Position numbers and translations under genes: made by a program | Notes under the pieces: generated by a model | What the model was told of the DNA's origin: nothing | Database searches by the model: none | What the model saw: the letters and a program-made list of their open reading frames with translations, nothing else | Shown here: one piece after another, positions 1 to 7,256 of the stretch | Layout: each line of letters starts with the position of its first letter | Numbering within the stretch: the stretch's first letter is position 1 | NCBI GenBank assembly: GCA_023449855.1 | Contig: JAEXHR010000318.1 | Coordinates: 1 to 25,156 of the forward strand | DNA length: 25,156 nt | Direction of reading: 5' to 3' | Source of the DNA: Pseudomonadota bacterium | GTDB lineage: Bacteria; Pseudomonadota; Alphaproteobacteria; Rhizobiales; Xanthobacteraceae

Positions 1-635
1 ATGTCGATGCCGTACTTCTCCGTCAGGCGGAGCAGCAGGTAGCGTGCGATCCACATTTCGTCGGCAGCGCGCTTGGAGCCCTTGCCGAAGATCTGGAATT
101 CCCACTGGCCCTTGGCCACTTCGGCATTGATGCCTTCGTGGTTGATGCCGGCGGCCAAACAAAGATCGAGATGTTCTTCGACGATCTCACGGGCAACCGA
201 GCCGACATTCTTGTAGCCGACGCCGGTGTAGTAGGGGCCCTGCGGAGCCGGATAGCCTTCCGACGGGAAGCCGAGCGGACGGCCGTTCTCGTAGAAGAAG
301 TATTCCTGCTCGAAGCCGAACCATGCGCCGGGATCGTCGAGAATGGTGGCGCGGTGGTTCGACGGATGCGGGGTGACGCCATCGGGCATCATGACTTCGC
401 ACATCACGAGCACGCCGTTGACGCGGGCAGCGTCCGGGAACACGGCGACCGGCTTCAGCACGCAATCCGACGAGCGGCCTTCGGCCTGCTCGGTGGACGA
501 ACCGTCGAAGCCCCACAGCGGCAGCTGTTCGAGGGTCGGGAAGGCGTCGAAGTCCTTCAGCTGGGTCTTGCCGCGCAGGCTCTGCGTCGGCTTGTAACCG
601 TCGAGCCAGATATACTCGAGCTTATACTTGGTCAT
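1..635 (-). CDS. glnII: Glutamine synthetase type II, 5' part (gene continues past the left edge)
   Basis: Eukaryotic-type glutamine synthetase makes glutamine from glutamate, ammonia and ATP in the cytoplasm. The first 211 residues are present; the family is about 340 residues, so the C-terminal third lies outside the window. The N-terminus MTKYKLEYIWLDG is typical of rhizobial GlnII. The beta-grasp signature WGFDGSSTEQAEG is present, followed by SSDCVLKP, and near the end GINAEVAKGQWEFQIFG, which matches the GSII glutamate/ATP-site motif. The ATG at 635 has a purine-rich GAGAG just upstream on the minus strand. A sigma-54 type promoter lies about 100 bp upstream (737-752), which fits known NtrC control of glnII in rhizobia. 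A DUF2735-like gene is divergent and glutaminase lies 1.3 kb away. Identity is near certain; only the missing end limits the entry. Confidence 0.95.
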   Translation of the reverse strand, partial: MTKYKLEYIWLDGYKPTQSLRGKTQLKDFDAFPTLEQLPLWGFDGSSTEQAEGRSSDCVLKPVAVFPDAARVNGVLVMCEVMMPDGVTPHPSNHRATILDDPGAWFGFEQEYFFYENGRPLGFPSEGYPAPQGPYYTGVGYKNVGSVAREIVEEHLDLCLAAGINHEGINAEVAKGQWEFQIFGKGSKRAADEMWIARYLLLRLTEKYGID

Positions 636-736
636 TCAGGTCTCTCACGAGTTGGCGAAAGGAGTGAACCCCGGCAGGAGTAAACTCTGGACAATGCCGG
701 GATGGGAAGTTCCATCCCCAGCGGCGCGTCTTCATA

Positions 737-752
737 AGCACGTAGTATGCCA
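737..752 (-). promoter_or_regulatory. Sigma-54 (-24/-12) promoter for glnII
   Basis: Read on the minus strand the site is TGGCATACTACGTGCT. Against the consensus TGGCACG-N4-TTGCW it has the invariant GG and GC with exactly the required spacing (GG-N10-GC), as well as TGGCA and TGCT. It points at glnII, with the -12 GC about 103 bp before the start codon, leaving a leader of roughly 90 nt. Control of rhizobial glnII by NtrC and sigma-54 is established. I could not find a complete NtrC palindrome upstream; a single GGTGCA half-site at 762-767 is probably too close to the -24 box to be the enhancer. Confidence 0.8.
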
Positions 753-1156
753 ACTTGTCGCGGTGCAACGGTTTTGTGACGACAAAGTCGGCGGTGTCCC
801 CAGCCGGCCATCCGGGACCTCCATGAGCCGCGCGGCGTTTACGAGAATCATCCGAAAATTCCCGAGTTTTCAGGTGCTTTTGATGTGCGGATCAAAATAC
901 CGCCTGCTCAATTGCGTTGCATGGCCATTTTTGCAGGAACTTTTCTGCCTTCCGCGCGCTCATTCGATAGCGATCGGGGCGTTCCGTCACGGCTAAAATC
1001 TGCGTGCCCAAAGCGCATGCTGCCTGACTGCGCATATTAGTGGCATTTGCCTGCTTTTTATGAGGCATCCGGCACAAAGGGCGAGCGAGCCTGTTACATT
1101 TCAAAGACCTGATGGCCAAACCGACAGAAAAACGCGTCAGGCAGGAGATCCAGGAG
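753..1156. other. Intergenic region between glnII and the DUF2735-like gene
   Basis: About 400 bp upstream of two divergent genes. The open frames here on either strand have composition and residue use unlike the neighbouring genes, and none has a convincing ribosome site. The sequence is less GC-rich than its surroundings around 840-1060, as expected for a regulatory region. It must hold the promoter of the divergent small gene and any upstream NtrC sites, but I could not identify either with confidence. Confidence 0.5.
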
Positions 1157-1357
1157 ATGAGACCTACCAATCATTCCGATCAAGATCGGGCGACTGCAAC
1201 CATCTATCAATTCCCGGTCGGCGGTCGTGCCGCGCTCACCCGGCGCGCCGGTGAGATCAAGCCGGTCGACTTCCGCGACTATCCCGCGGTGGATTTCGGT
1301 TCAGGCTGGTACCACGACGATGCCATCGCAGAGGACAAGAGGAAGGTGGAGCATTGA
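1157..1357 (+). CDS. DUF2735-like small protein divergent from glnII
   Basis: A 66-residue cytoplasmic protein starting MRPTNHSDQDRATATIYQ. It carries the features I recall for DUF2735 proteins of Rhizobiales: an N-terminal TATIYQFPVGGRAAL segment (residues about 13-27) and a C-terminal GSGWYHDDAIAE segment. It has no signal peptide or membrane segment. An in-frame ATG lies 45 nt upstream at 1112. I prefer 1157 because AGGAG at 1143-1147 is 9 nt ahead of it and conservation starts soon after. Small DUF2735 genes are, to my recollection, often found beside glnII in rhizobia, which suggests a role in nitrogen control; the molecular function is unknown. The stop codon overlaps the ATG of a possible 50-residue frame (TGATG at 1355-1359). 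Confidence 0.72.
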   Translation: MRPTNHSDQDRATATIYQFPVGGRAALTRRAGEIKPVDFRDYPAVDFGSGWYHDDAIAEDKRKVEH

Positions 1358-1509
1358 TGGCGACAAGCAATCGCCGGCACGGCAACTTTTATCCAGATGA
1401 CGATCAGGGTCGAGACAGCAATGTTTCGGCCCTTTGTCGTAAAGCGGCTTATCGTTCACTGCTCTTGAGAGGATTCCGCGCAGCCTCCCGTGCTGCGTGC
1501 AGATCATAA
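1357..1509 (+). CDS. Possible 50-residue ORF coupled to the DUF2735-like gene
   Basis: The frame begins MATSNRRHGNFYPDDDQGRDSN and ends at TAA 1507-1509. Its ATG overlaps the preceding stop by one base (TGATG), and the purine-rich AGGAAGGTGGAG ahead of it could serve as ribosome site. The charged N-terminal half looks plausible. The second half is rich in Arg, Ala and Ser, and its last 61 bp run antisense to the 3' end of the small membrane protein gene at 1449-1607. I recognise no family. It may be a chance frame. Confidence 0.22.
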   Translation: MATSNRRHGNFYPDDDQGRDSNVSALCRKAAYRSLLLRGFRAASRAACRS

Positions 1510-1607
1510 GCACGTTGGTCATGCCGGGTCATAATCCGACCCAGGGTGATGATTGCGACCGCAGCGACGACCGGGAGCGAAAGTGCCGCGAGTTGGACGA
1601 GGGTCAT
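1449..1607 (-). CDS. Tiny single-pass membrane protein (52 aa), second gene of a pair
   Basis: Starts MTLVQLAALSLPVVAAVAI. It has one hydrophobic segment (residues about 3-24) followed by a basic and polar tail (RIMTRHDQRAYDLHAAREAARNPLK cut short here), so the tail is probably cytoplasmic. The ATG overlaps the stop of the upstream gene as ATGA (1604-1607), a classic sign of translational coupling. An upstream in-frame start at 1670 would lie deep inside the previous gene and is not needed. No family recognised. The coupling suggests that the two small proteins act together, perhaps as a membrane complex; that is inference. Confidence 0.5.
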   Translation of the reverse strand: MTLVQLAALSLPVVAAVAIITLGRIMTRHDQRAYDLHAAREAARNPLKSSER

Positions 1608-1837
1608 TCCTTGATCCCTCCAATAACGGAGTCTGCCTGTAAATGTAGGGCTAGCGAGGCGAGTACGCAAATCGCAGAGCCAGTGAAAACGAGGGCGGGG
1701 TCGACCGGTTTCGCGTTCCAGCCATAGATGACGGTGATCAACGGCGCGACAACACCCGTCGTCGAAAATGCCGCAGCAACCGTGTTGTAGAAGTTGGCGC
1801 GGATTTTGAGGCGTTCGTTGAAGACTTGCTTGTTCAC
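1604..1837 (-). CDS. Small two-helix membrane protein (77 aa), first gene of a pair
   Basis: GTG start at 1837, giving MNKQVFNERLKIRANFYN. A polar N-terminus is followed by a hydrophobic segment at about residues 18-39 (TVAAAFSTTGVVAPLITVIYG) and a second at about 47-65 (PALVFTGSAICVLASLALHL). This predicts a hairpin in the inner membrane with both ends on the same side. A GAGG about 12 nt upstream is a weak ribosome site. Its stop overlaps the start of the next gene by 4 bp. I do not recognise the family and assign no function. It lies 106 bp downstream of glsA on the same strand and could be read through from it. Confidence 0.55.
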   Translation of the reverse strand: MNKQVFNERLKIRANFYNTVAAAFSTTGVVAPLITVIYGWNAKPVDPALVFTGSAICVLASLALHLQADSVIGGIKE

Positions 1838-1943
1838 TTATCGGAATGCCTCGGTCGATCGGTTGAGAGGTCTGGCAACCTTAGGGTGTGTATCGAGGTC
1901 GAGCAACGAGTGATTTTGTGCGAGTTGAACGATGTGGCCCGGC

Positions 1944-2885
1944 TCACGTCCCGAAAATCGACCAACCCAGCCGCCGCGTCAGTTCTTCAAGGGCGATGCG
2001 GCCGAGATGGGAGTTGCCGTGGTGGTCAAGGCCCGGCGCCCACACCGCGATCGAGGCCTTGCCCGGCGCGACCGCAATGATGCCGCCGCCGACGCCGCTT
2101 TTCCCGGGCAAGCCGACGCGATAGGCGAATTCACCGGAGCCGTCATAGTGGCCGCAGGTCAGCATCAGCGCGTTGATGCGGCGTGCTCGTTCGCTTGAGA
2201 CGACGGACAGACCCGTGGAGGGATTGCGGCCGGAATAGGCGAGAAACCGGGTCGCCATGGCGAGTTGCCGGCACGACATCGCAATGGCGCAGTGATGGAA
2301 GTAGACGCCCAGCGTAAAATCGACGGGGTTTGTAATCACGCCGAACGACTTCATGTAATTCGCCAGCGCGGTATTGCGAAAGCCTGTGCGCTTCTCGGAG
2401 GCCGCCACCGTCTCGTCGATGACGATGCTGCTGTCGCCGGACAGGAACTGCATGAAGCGCAGGATTTCGCCGATCGCCTCGCGCGGCTGATGGCCCGACA
2501 GGATCACGTCGGTGACCGCAATCGCTCCGGCATTGATGAAGGGATTGCGCGGCACGCCGCGCTCGCGCTCGAGCTGGACGATGGAGTTGAACGGATTGCC
2601 CGATGGCTCGCGGCCGACATGTTTCCACAGCCGGTCGCCCACCATGCCGAGCGCCAGCGTCAGCGTGAACACCTTCGAAATGCTCTGGATCGAGAACGGC
2701 ACATCGGCATCGCCGCCGGTCGCGACATGGCCATCGGCATCCACCACCACCAGCGCGAACTGGTTGGGATCGACACCCGCGAGTTCGGGAATATAGCTCG
2801 CGACCTCGCCGCGGTCGGGCCGCTGCGCCATCTCCTCGGCGATTTCGGTGACGACGGTCTGAAGATCGGGCGTGGCGTGACTCAT
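1944..2885 (-). CDS. glsA: Glutaminase
   Basis: Hydrolyses glutamine to glutamate and ammonia in the cytoplasm. The 313 residues match the usual length of about 305-315 for the serine-dependent beta-lactamase-like glutaminase family. The catalytic S-x-x-K is seen in FSIQSISKVF (Ser68, Lys71). Other family blocks are GREPSGNPFNSIVQLE, PRNPFINAGAI, NYMKSFGVITNPVDFTLGVYF, and the substrate-loop motif GLPGKSGVGGGI near the C-terminus. It lies 25 bp downstream of the MAPEG gene on the same strand and may be co-transcribed with it. It makes the reverse product of the nearby glnII, so the region holds both sides of the glutamine pool. No obvious terminator follows the stop codon. Confidence 0.95.
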   Translation of the reverse strand: MSHATPDLQTVVTEIAEEMAQRPDRGEVASYIPELAGVDPNQFALVVVDADGHVATGGDADVPFSIQSISKVFTLTLALGMVGDRLWKHVGREPSGNPFNSIVQLERERGVPRNPFINAGAIAVTDVILSGHQPREAIGEILRFMQFLSGDSSIVIDETVAASEKRTGFRNTALANYMKSFGVITNPVDFTLGVYFHHCAIAMSCRQLAMATRFLAYSGRNPSTGLSVVSSERARRINALMLTCGHYDGSGEFAYRVGLPGKSGVGGGIIAVAPGKASIAVWAPGLDHHGNSHLGRIALEELTRRLGWSIFGT

Positions 2886-2910
2886 GCGGGCAGAACTAGC
2901 GCATCCCGTC

Positions 2911-3312
2911 TCAGACCGGAATACGCAGGATCGCGACGGCGAGCACCGCCTGGGCGACGAAGCCGATGACGAAGGCCACCGTGCGCAGCACCGGCAGGCC
3001 GAGCGTGTAGACGATCAGATGCGCGATGCGCGACCAGAAATAGACCATGCAGGCCATCACGGTCGCCGGGGTCGAGACGTCGGCGAGGTTGAGGATGATG
3101 ACCAGCGGCGCGAAGATGATGAGGTTCTCCACCGCATTGTCGTGGGCGAACATCATGCGGTTGGCCCATTCGGCCTGCGGCTTGTCGGCGCGCGAGGGAT
3201 TGGCCATGGCGCCGCCGACGCCGCGCACCATGATGCGGTTGAGAATATAGGGCAGCCACATGATGCCGGTGAGAATCACCGTCAGCGTCAGCCAGAACAA
3301 CTCGCGCGTCAT
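2911..3312 (-). CDS. MAPEG-family membrane protein
   Basis: A 133-residue protein with four hydrophobic segments: about residues 5-25, 60-80 (ENLIIFAPLVIILNLA), 85-105 and 110-130. The loop between helices 1 and 2 contains RADKPQAEWANRMMFAHDNAVENL, the conserved polar N-E-R/H region of the MAPEG fold (membrane-associated proteins in eicosanoid and glutathione metabolism). Bacterial members are mostly uncharacterised; some have glutathione transferase or peroxidase activity, but no specific reaction can be read from this sequence. AAGGA lies 8 nt upstream of the ATG. The gene sits 25 bp ahead of glsA and 141 bp after phaC, all on the minus strand. Confidence 0.85.
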   Translation of the reverse strand: MTRELFWLTLTVILTGIMWLPYILNRIMVRGVGGAMANPSRADKPQAEWANRMMFAHDNAVENLIIFAPLVIILNLADVSTPATVMACMVYFWSRIAHLIVYTLGLPVLRTVAFVIGFVAQAVLAVAILRIPV

Positions 3313-3453
3313 GCGGATATCCTTTCACGAAATTCCCGCGAAAACGCGGAGGGAAGGTCATGCAAATCGGGAGCAAGGGCGGCGGGCGCCACGCTCAGGT
3401 CGAAGCATAGACGGTTGGTATGACAACGCCAAGGGAAGCAGCAGGGAAGCGCG

Positions 3454-5307
3454 TTACGCCTGCACCCGCACGTAACTCCCCGGCGCATCCTCGATCGCCG
3501 GATAGCTCTCGGTCCCCACACCCCGCGCGGGCACCTGTTCGCCGTCGATGCCGCCGATCCATTCGCGCCAGTTTGGCCACCACGACCCCGCATGCTCCGT
3601 CGCCGACTTCATCCAGTCCGCGACATTCGCCGCGTGATTGTTCTCATTGGTCCAGTATTGATACTTACCGGATGACGGCGGGTTGACCACGCCGGCGATA
3701 TGGCCGGAGCCCGACAGCACATATTTCACCGGCCCGCCGAAAAATTGCGAGCCATACAGCACCGACTCTGCCGGCGCGATGTGATCCTCGCGCGTGGCGA
3801 GATTGTAGACGGGCACCTTGACCTTCGAGAGGTCGAGCCGGGTGTTGTCGAGCACCATGTTGCCGGTCGAGAGCTTGTTCTCGAGATAGCAGTTGCGCAG
3901 ATAGAACGAGTGATTGGCGGCCGGCATGCGCGTCGCGTCTGAATTCCAGTGCAGCAGGTCGAATGCCCGCGGCATGTTGCCCTTCAGATAGTTGTTGACG
4001 ACATAGGACCAGATCAGGTCGTTCGAGCGCAGCATGTTGAAGGCCATGGCCATCTTGCTGCCTTCGAGAACGCCGACGGCCTGCATGTCCTTTTCCAGCG
4101 CCGATATCTGATCCTCATCGACGAACACCATGAGGTCGCCGGCATGAGTGAAGTCCACCTGCGCCGCCATGAAGGTCGCCGAGGCCGCGCGCACGCGCCG
4201 GTGTTCGGCGAGCCAGGCCAGTGTCGAAGCGAGCAGGGTGCCGCCGACGCAATAGCCGATCGTGTGCACCGTGAGTTCGCCGGTGACCTTCTCGATCACA
4301 TCCATGGCCGCCAGCGGGCCCTGCTTCATATAGTCCTCGAAGGTCTTGGCCCCGAGCGCCTTGTCGGGATTGACCCATGAGATCACGAACACCGTCAGCC
4401 CCTGATCGACGCACCATTTGATGAACGACTTCTCGGGCTTCAGGTCGAGAATGTAGAACTTGTTGATCCAGGGCGGCACGATCAGCAGCGGTGTCCGCAG
4501 CACGCTTTCGGTGGCTGGCGTGTACTGGATCAGCTGCATGATCTCGTTCTGGTAGATCACTTTGCCGGGCGTCGTCGCCATGTTGACGCCGACGGCCAGG
4601 TTGCTCGGATCGGACTGACGGATGCGCAGCGCGCCGCGGCCGGCTTCCATGTCCTCGGCGAGCATGGACATGCCGCGCATGAGGTTGCCGCCGTTAGAGG
4701 CGACCGTCTCGCGCAGCACTTCCGGATTGGTCAGCACGAAATTCGACGGCGAGATCGCATTGGTGATCTGGGTGACGTAGAACTCGGCCTTCTTCCGCGT
4801 ATGCGCGTCCAGCCCCTCGGCATTGCGGACGAGGTCGAATGCCCATTGCGTACCGAGCAGATAGGCTTGCAGCACGAAGTCGAAGAACTGGTTCGACTTC
4901 CATTCGGGATCGCTGAAGCGCTTGTCCTTGAGCGGTGCCTGCGATGATGGCTCCGCGCTCTCGCCAGTCATCCGGCGCATCGCATTGCCCCAGAGGTCGA
5001 GGTAAGCTTTTCCGAGCTTCATCTGCAGCTCGGCGGAGCGTTTTTCGTCGGACAGCCAGTAATTGGCCACCGTGCTGAAGGTCTTGATGATCTCGGTCAG
5101 TTCGTTCGGCGGCTTGTCGACGGTTTCGCCGGTCTGGCGCGGCTGTAGATAGGCGGCCAGCGCCTTGCCGCTGCTTTCCATGGCCTTGGCCATGTTGAGC
5201 GCGAAGGCTTCCGGATTGAACGGCTTCGCCGCCCCGTCGTTGGCTTTGCCGTTTGCTTGACTGCTGGCAGGGCCGGGGGCGGTTTTGGTGTCGGCGACGT
5301 CGGTCAT
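3454..5307 (-). CDS. phaC: Class I poly(3-hydroxyalkanoate) synthase
   Basis: Polymerises 3-hydroxyacyl-CoA into PHA at the granule surface. The length of 617 residues is normal for class I PhaC. The N-terminal PhaC_N domain covers about 90-260, followed by the alpha/beta-hydrolase core. The lipase-like box is GYCVGG with catalytic Cys353; the other triad residues are Asp508 in TREDHIAP and His536 in GSGHIAGVVNPP. PPWINKFYILDL and the C-terminal WWPNWREWI segment are typical. The first 30 residues are Ala/Lys/Thr-rich and probably disordered. No strong ribosome site precedes the ATG. No phaA, phaB, phasin or phaR gene is in the window, so the other PHA genes must be elsewhere. A 17-bp palindrome ends 28 bp before the start codon. 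Confidence 0.96.
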   Translation of the reverse strand: MTDVADTKTAPGPASSQANGKANDGAAKPFNPEAFALNMAKAMESSGKALAAYLQPRQTGETVDKPPNELTEIIKTFSTVANYWLSDEKRSAELQMKLGKAYLDLWGNAMRRMTGESAEPSSQAPLKDKRFSDPEWKSNQFFDFVLQAYLLGTQWAFDLVRNAEGLDAHTRKKAEFYVTQITNAISPSNFVLTNPEVLRETVASNGGNLMRGMSMLAEDMEAGRGALRIRQSDPSNLAVGVNMATTPGKVIYQNEIMQLIQYTPATESVLRTPLLIVPPWINKFYILDLKPEKSFIKWCVDQGLTVFVISWVNPDKALGAKTFEDYMKQGPLAAMDVIEKVTGELTVHTIGYCVGGTLLASTLAWLAEHRRVRAASATFMAAQVDFTHAGDLMVFVDEDQISALEKDMQAVGVLEGSKMAMAFNMLRSNDLIWSYVVNNYLKGNMPRAFDLLHWNSDATRMPAANHSFYLRNCYLENKLSTGNMVLDNTRLDLSKVKVPVYNLATREDHIAPAESVLYGSQFFGGPVKYVLSGSGHIAGVVNPPSSGKYQYWTNENNHAANVADWMKSATEHAGSWWPNWREWIGGIDGEQVPARGVGTESYPAIEDAPGSYVRVQA

Positions 5308-5334
5308 GGCGCGGCTGCGGTTTCATTCCAATGC

Positions 5335-5351
5335 GGTGACGATACGTCACC
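5335..5351. promoter_or_regulatory. Perfect palindrome upstream of phaC, candidate operator
   Basis: GGTGACGATACGTCACC consists of two 7-bp arms (GGTGACG / CGTCACC) around ATA. It lies 28-44 bp upstream of the phaC start codon and about 190 bp from the divergent lipoprotein gene. The size and symmetry suit a dimeric repressor site. The position in the leader or core promoter of phaC suggests control of PHA synthesis. The cognate regulator is unknown. Confidence 0.45.
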
Positions 5352-5540
5352 ACGCGGGAGCATGATGACACAGTTCGCGGATCGTCGCAGGATTCGATGT
5401 GCTGCGCTGCGTCATGCGTCTTGCTTCGGTCATATTGAAAGCCCAAGCCGCTTTCTGCGCCGTTCTGACGGCGTTAAAGATTTGTCACCTAGATGGTGCG
5501 GCGCGGCGGACGAGGTCGTGCTGGAATGGTAGGTTGTGGC

Positions 5541-5864
5541 GTGAGGCGTTTGAAAACAGCGGGTGGAGAGACGGGCGACCGGGCATGGGCTGCGGCGGCA
5601 GTGCTGGCGCTTGGCCTCGCGCTTGGCGGCTGCGCCTCGACCGTGGCAGATCTGCCGGTTGTGGGCGCACCGGCGAGCCTGCCAGCCCGGCCCGCCCAGC
5701 CGGGCGAATACCTGCCGGTGCATGACATCCCGACCGCCCGCAGCAATGACAAGACGCTGGCTCCGGCTGATCAGGCCAAGCTCGAGGCCGATCTGATCAA
5801 GGCCCGCGACCGGCAGGCCGTGGCGGCCCCGGCAGATGCCGCGGCAAAAACCTCGGCCCGCTGA
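5541..5864 (+). CDS. Small predicted lipoprotein
   Basis: Starting from GTG 5541, the 107-residue product has a long n-region (MRRLKTAGGETGDRAW), a hydrophobic stretch AAAAVLALGLA and the lipobox LGGC with Cys31 as the lipidated residue. The mature part is about 77 residues, rich in Pro and Ala, with VVGAPASLPARPAQPGEYLPVHD followed by a charged helix (PADQAKLEADLIKARDRQAV). GGTAGG lies 7 nt before the GTG. An alternative ATG at 5526 would add five residues. Similar short lipoproteins with STVADLP after the lipobox are, as I recall, common and uncharacterised in Bradyrhizobium relatives. It may be anchored in the outer membrane. It is 99 bp upstream of the aminotransferase and on the same strand, so it could be its first operon gene. 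Confidence 0.65.
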   Translation: MRRLKTAGGETGDRAWAAAAVLALGLALGGCASTVADLPVVGAPASLPARPAQPGEYLPVHDIPTARSNDKTLAPADQAKLEADLIKARDRQAVAAPADAAAKTSAR

Positions 5865-5963
5865 GCGATTCCACCCGGTCGTGACTGGTGTCACCCGGTC
5901 CCCATGCTAAAAAGAAGCGATTCAACCGCACCTTGAAGGCGGTTCCCCCGGAGCCCGAGACCC

Positions 5964-7184
5964 ATGGAAGACTTTTACCGCATTCGCCGTCTGCCGCCCT
6001 ATGTGTTCGAACAGATCAACCGAGCCAAGGCCGCCGCGCGCAATTCGGGCGCCGATATCATCGATATGGGCATGGGCAATCCGGACCTGCCGACCCCGCC
6101 GCATGTGCTCGAAAAGCTGAAAGAGACCCTCGGCAAGCCGCGCACCGATGGTTATTCGTCCTCCAAGGGCATTCCCGGCCTCCGTAAGGCCCAGGCCGGC
6201 TATTACGCCCGCCGGTTCGGCGTGAAGCTGAACCCGGACACCCAGATCGTCGCCACGCTCGGCTCCAAGGAAGGTTTTGCCAACGTCGCCCAGGCGATCA
6301 CCGCGCCGGGCGATGTCGTGCTCGTGCCCAATCCCAGCTACCCCATCCACGCCTTCGGCTTCCTGATGGCCGGCGGCGTGATCCGTTCGGTGCCGTCGGA
6401 TCCGACCCCGGATTTCTTCCCCGCGGTCGAACGCGCCATCCAGCATTCGATCCCGAAGCCGATCGCGCTGGTGGTCTGCTATCCGTCGAACCCGACCGCC
6501 AAGGTTGCCAGCCTCGATTTCTACAAGGACCTCGTAGCCTTCGCGAAGAAGCACGAAATCTACATCCTGTCCGACCTCGCTTATGCCGAGGTCTATTTCA
6601 ACGACAGCAACCCGCCGCCCTCGGTGCTGCAGGTGCCGGGCGCCATCGATGTCTGCGTTGAATTCACATCGATGTCGAAAACGTTCTCGATGGCCGGCTG
6701 GCGTATGGGTTTTGCCGTCGGCAACGAGCGCATCGTCTCGGCGCTGACCCGTGTGAAGTCGTATCTCGATTATGGTGCCTTCACGCCGGTGCAAGTTGCG
6801 GCCACCGCCGCGCTCAACGGTCCCGAGGATTGCATCCGCGAGATGCGCGACACCTATCGCAAGCGTCGTGACGTGCTGGTGGACAGCTTTGGCCGCGCCG
6901 GCTGGACCATTCCGTCGCCGGAATCGTCGATGTTCGCCTGGGCGCCGCTACCTGAGAAATTCCGCGAAGTCGGCTCCATGCAGTTTGCAACGCTTCTCGT
7001 TGAGAAGTCGGGTGTCGTGGTGGCGCCCGGCATCGGCTTCGGCGAGCATGGCGAGGGCTATGTCCGCATCGCCATGGTCGAAAACGAGCAGCGCATCCGC
7101 CAGGCTGCCCGCGGCGTCCGCCGCTTCCTTGAAAGCGGGCTGGAAACGTTGCACAACGTGGTTCCGCTCGCCAACCGGCGATAA
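5964..7184 (+). CDS. PLP-dependent class I/II aminotransferase (alanine / LL-diaminopimelate aminotransferase type)
   Basis: A 406-residue fold-type I aminotransferase. The PLP-binding Lys239 is in FTSMSKTFSMAGWRMGF, with the Asn of SNPT (176), Asp204 and Tyr207 of ILSDLAYAEVYF, and Arg247 also in the expected places. The C-terminal GYVRIAM carries the substrate-carboxylate Arg. The N-terminal RLPPYVFEQINRAK and GMGNPDLPTP are typical of the AlaC / DapL-like subgroup that is often labelled LL-diaminopimelate aminotransferase in rhizobia. Next to hom, a role in aspartate- or alanine-family amino acid metabolism is likely, but substrate cannot be read from the motifs. GGAG lies about 10 nt before the ATG. 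hom follows after 72 bp. Confidence 0.88.
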   Translation: MEDFYRIRRLPPYVFEQINRAKAAARNSGADIIDMGMGNPDLPTPPHVLEKLKETLGKPRTDGYSSSKGIPGLRKAQAGYYARRFGVKLNPDTQIVATLGSKEGFANVAQAITAPGDVVLVPNPSYPIHAFGFLMAGGVIRSVPSDPTPDFFPAVERAIQHSIPKPIALVVCYPSNPTAKVASLDFYKDLVAFAKKHEIYILSDLAYAEVYFNDSNPPPSVLQVPGAIDVCVEFTSMSKTFSMAGWRMGFAVGNERIVSALTRVKSYLDYGAFTPVQVAATAALNGPEDCIREMRDTYRKRRDVLVDSFGRAGWTIPSPESSMFAWAPLPEKFREVGSMQFATLLVEKSGVVVAPGIGFGEHGEGYVRIAMVENEQRIRQAARGVRRFLESGLETLHNVVPLANRR

Positions 7185-7256
7185 GGCCAGCGCGGTCGCT
7201 GCAAGGCGTCCGCGCATTCTTCGGCTCACTAAGAAAATCCGACAGGTTACAATTCT

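Noticed and set aside
762..767. GGTGCA as an NtrC enhancer site for glnII
   Set aside because: Only one half-site, about 10 bp from the -24 box, with no partner at palindrome spacing.
1041..1055. TGGCATTTGCCTGCT upstream of the DUF2735-like gene as a second sigma-54 promoter
   Set aside because: GG and GC are separated by 9 instead of 10 bases. Sigma-54 spacing is strict, so I do not call it, although the position would suit.
628..1170. Open frames on both strands in the glnII upstream region
   Set aside because: No family likeness and no ribosome site, and they overlap the sigma-54 promoter.
5458..5473. CGCCGT-TCTG-ACGGCG hairpin as a terminator or operator
   Set aside because: Six base pairs in GC-rich DNA is common by chance, no T-tract follows, and it is not placed at a gene end.
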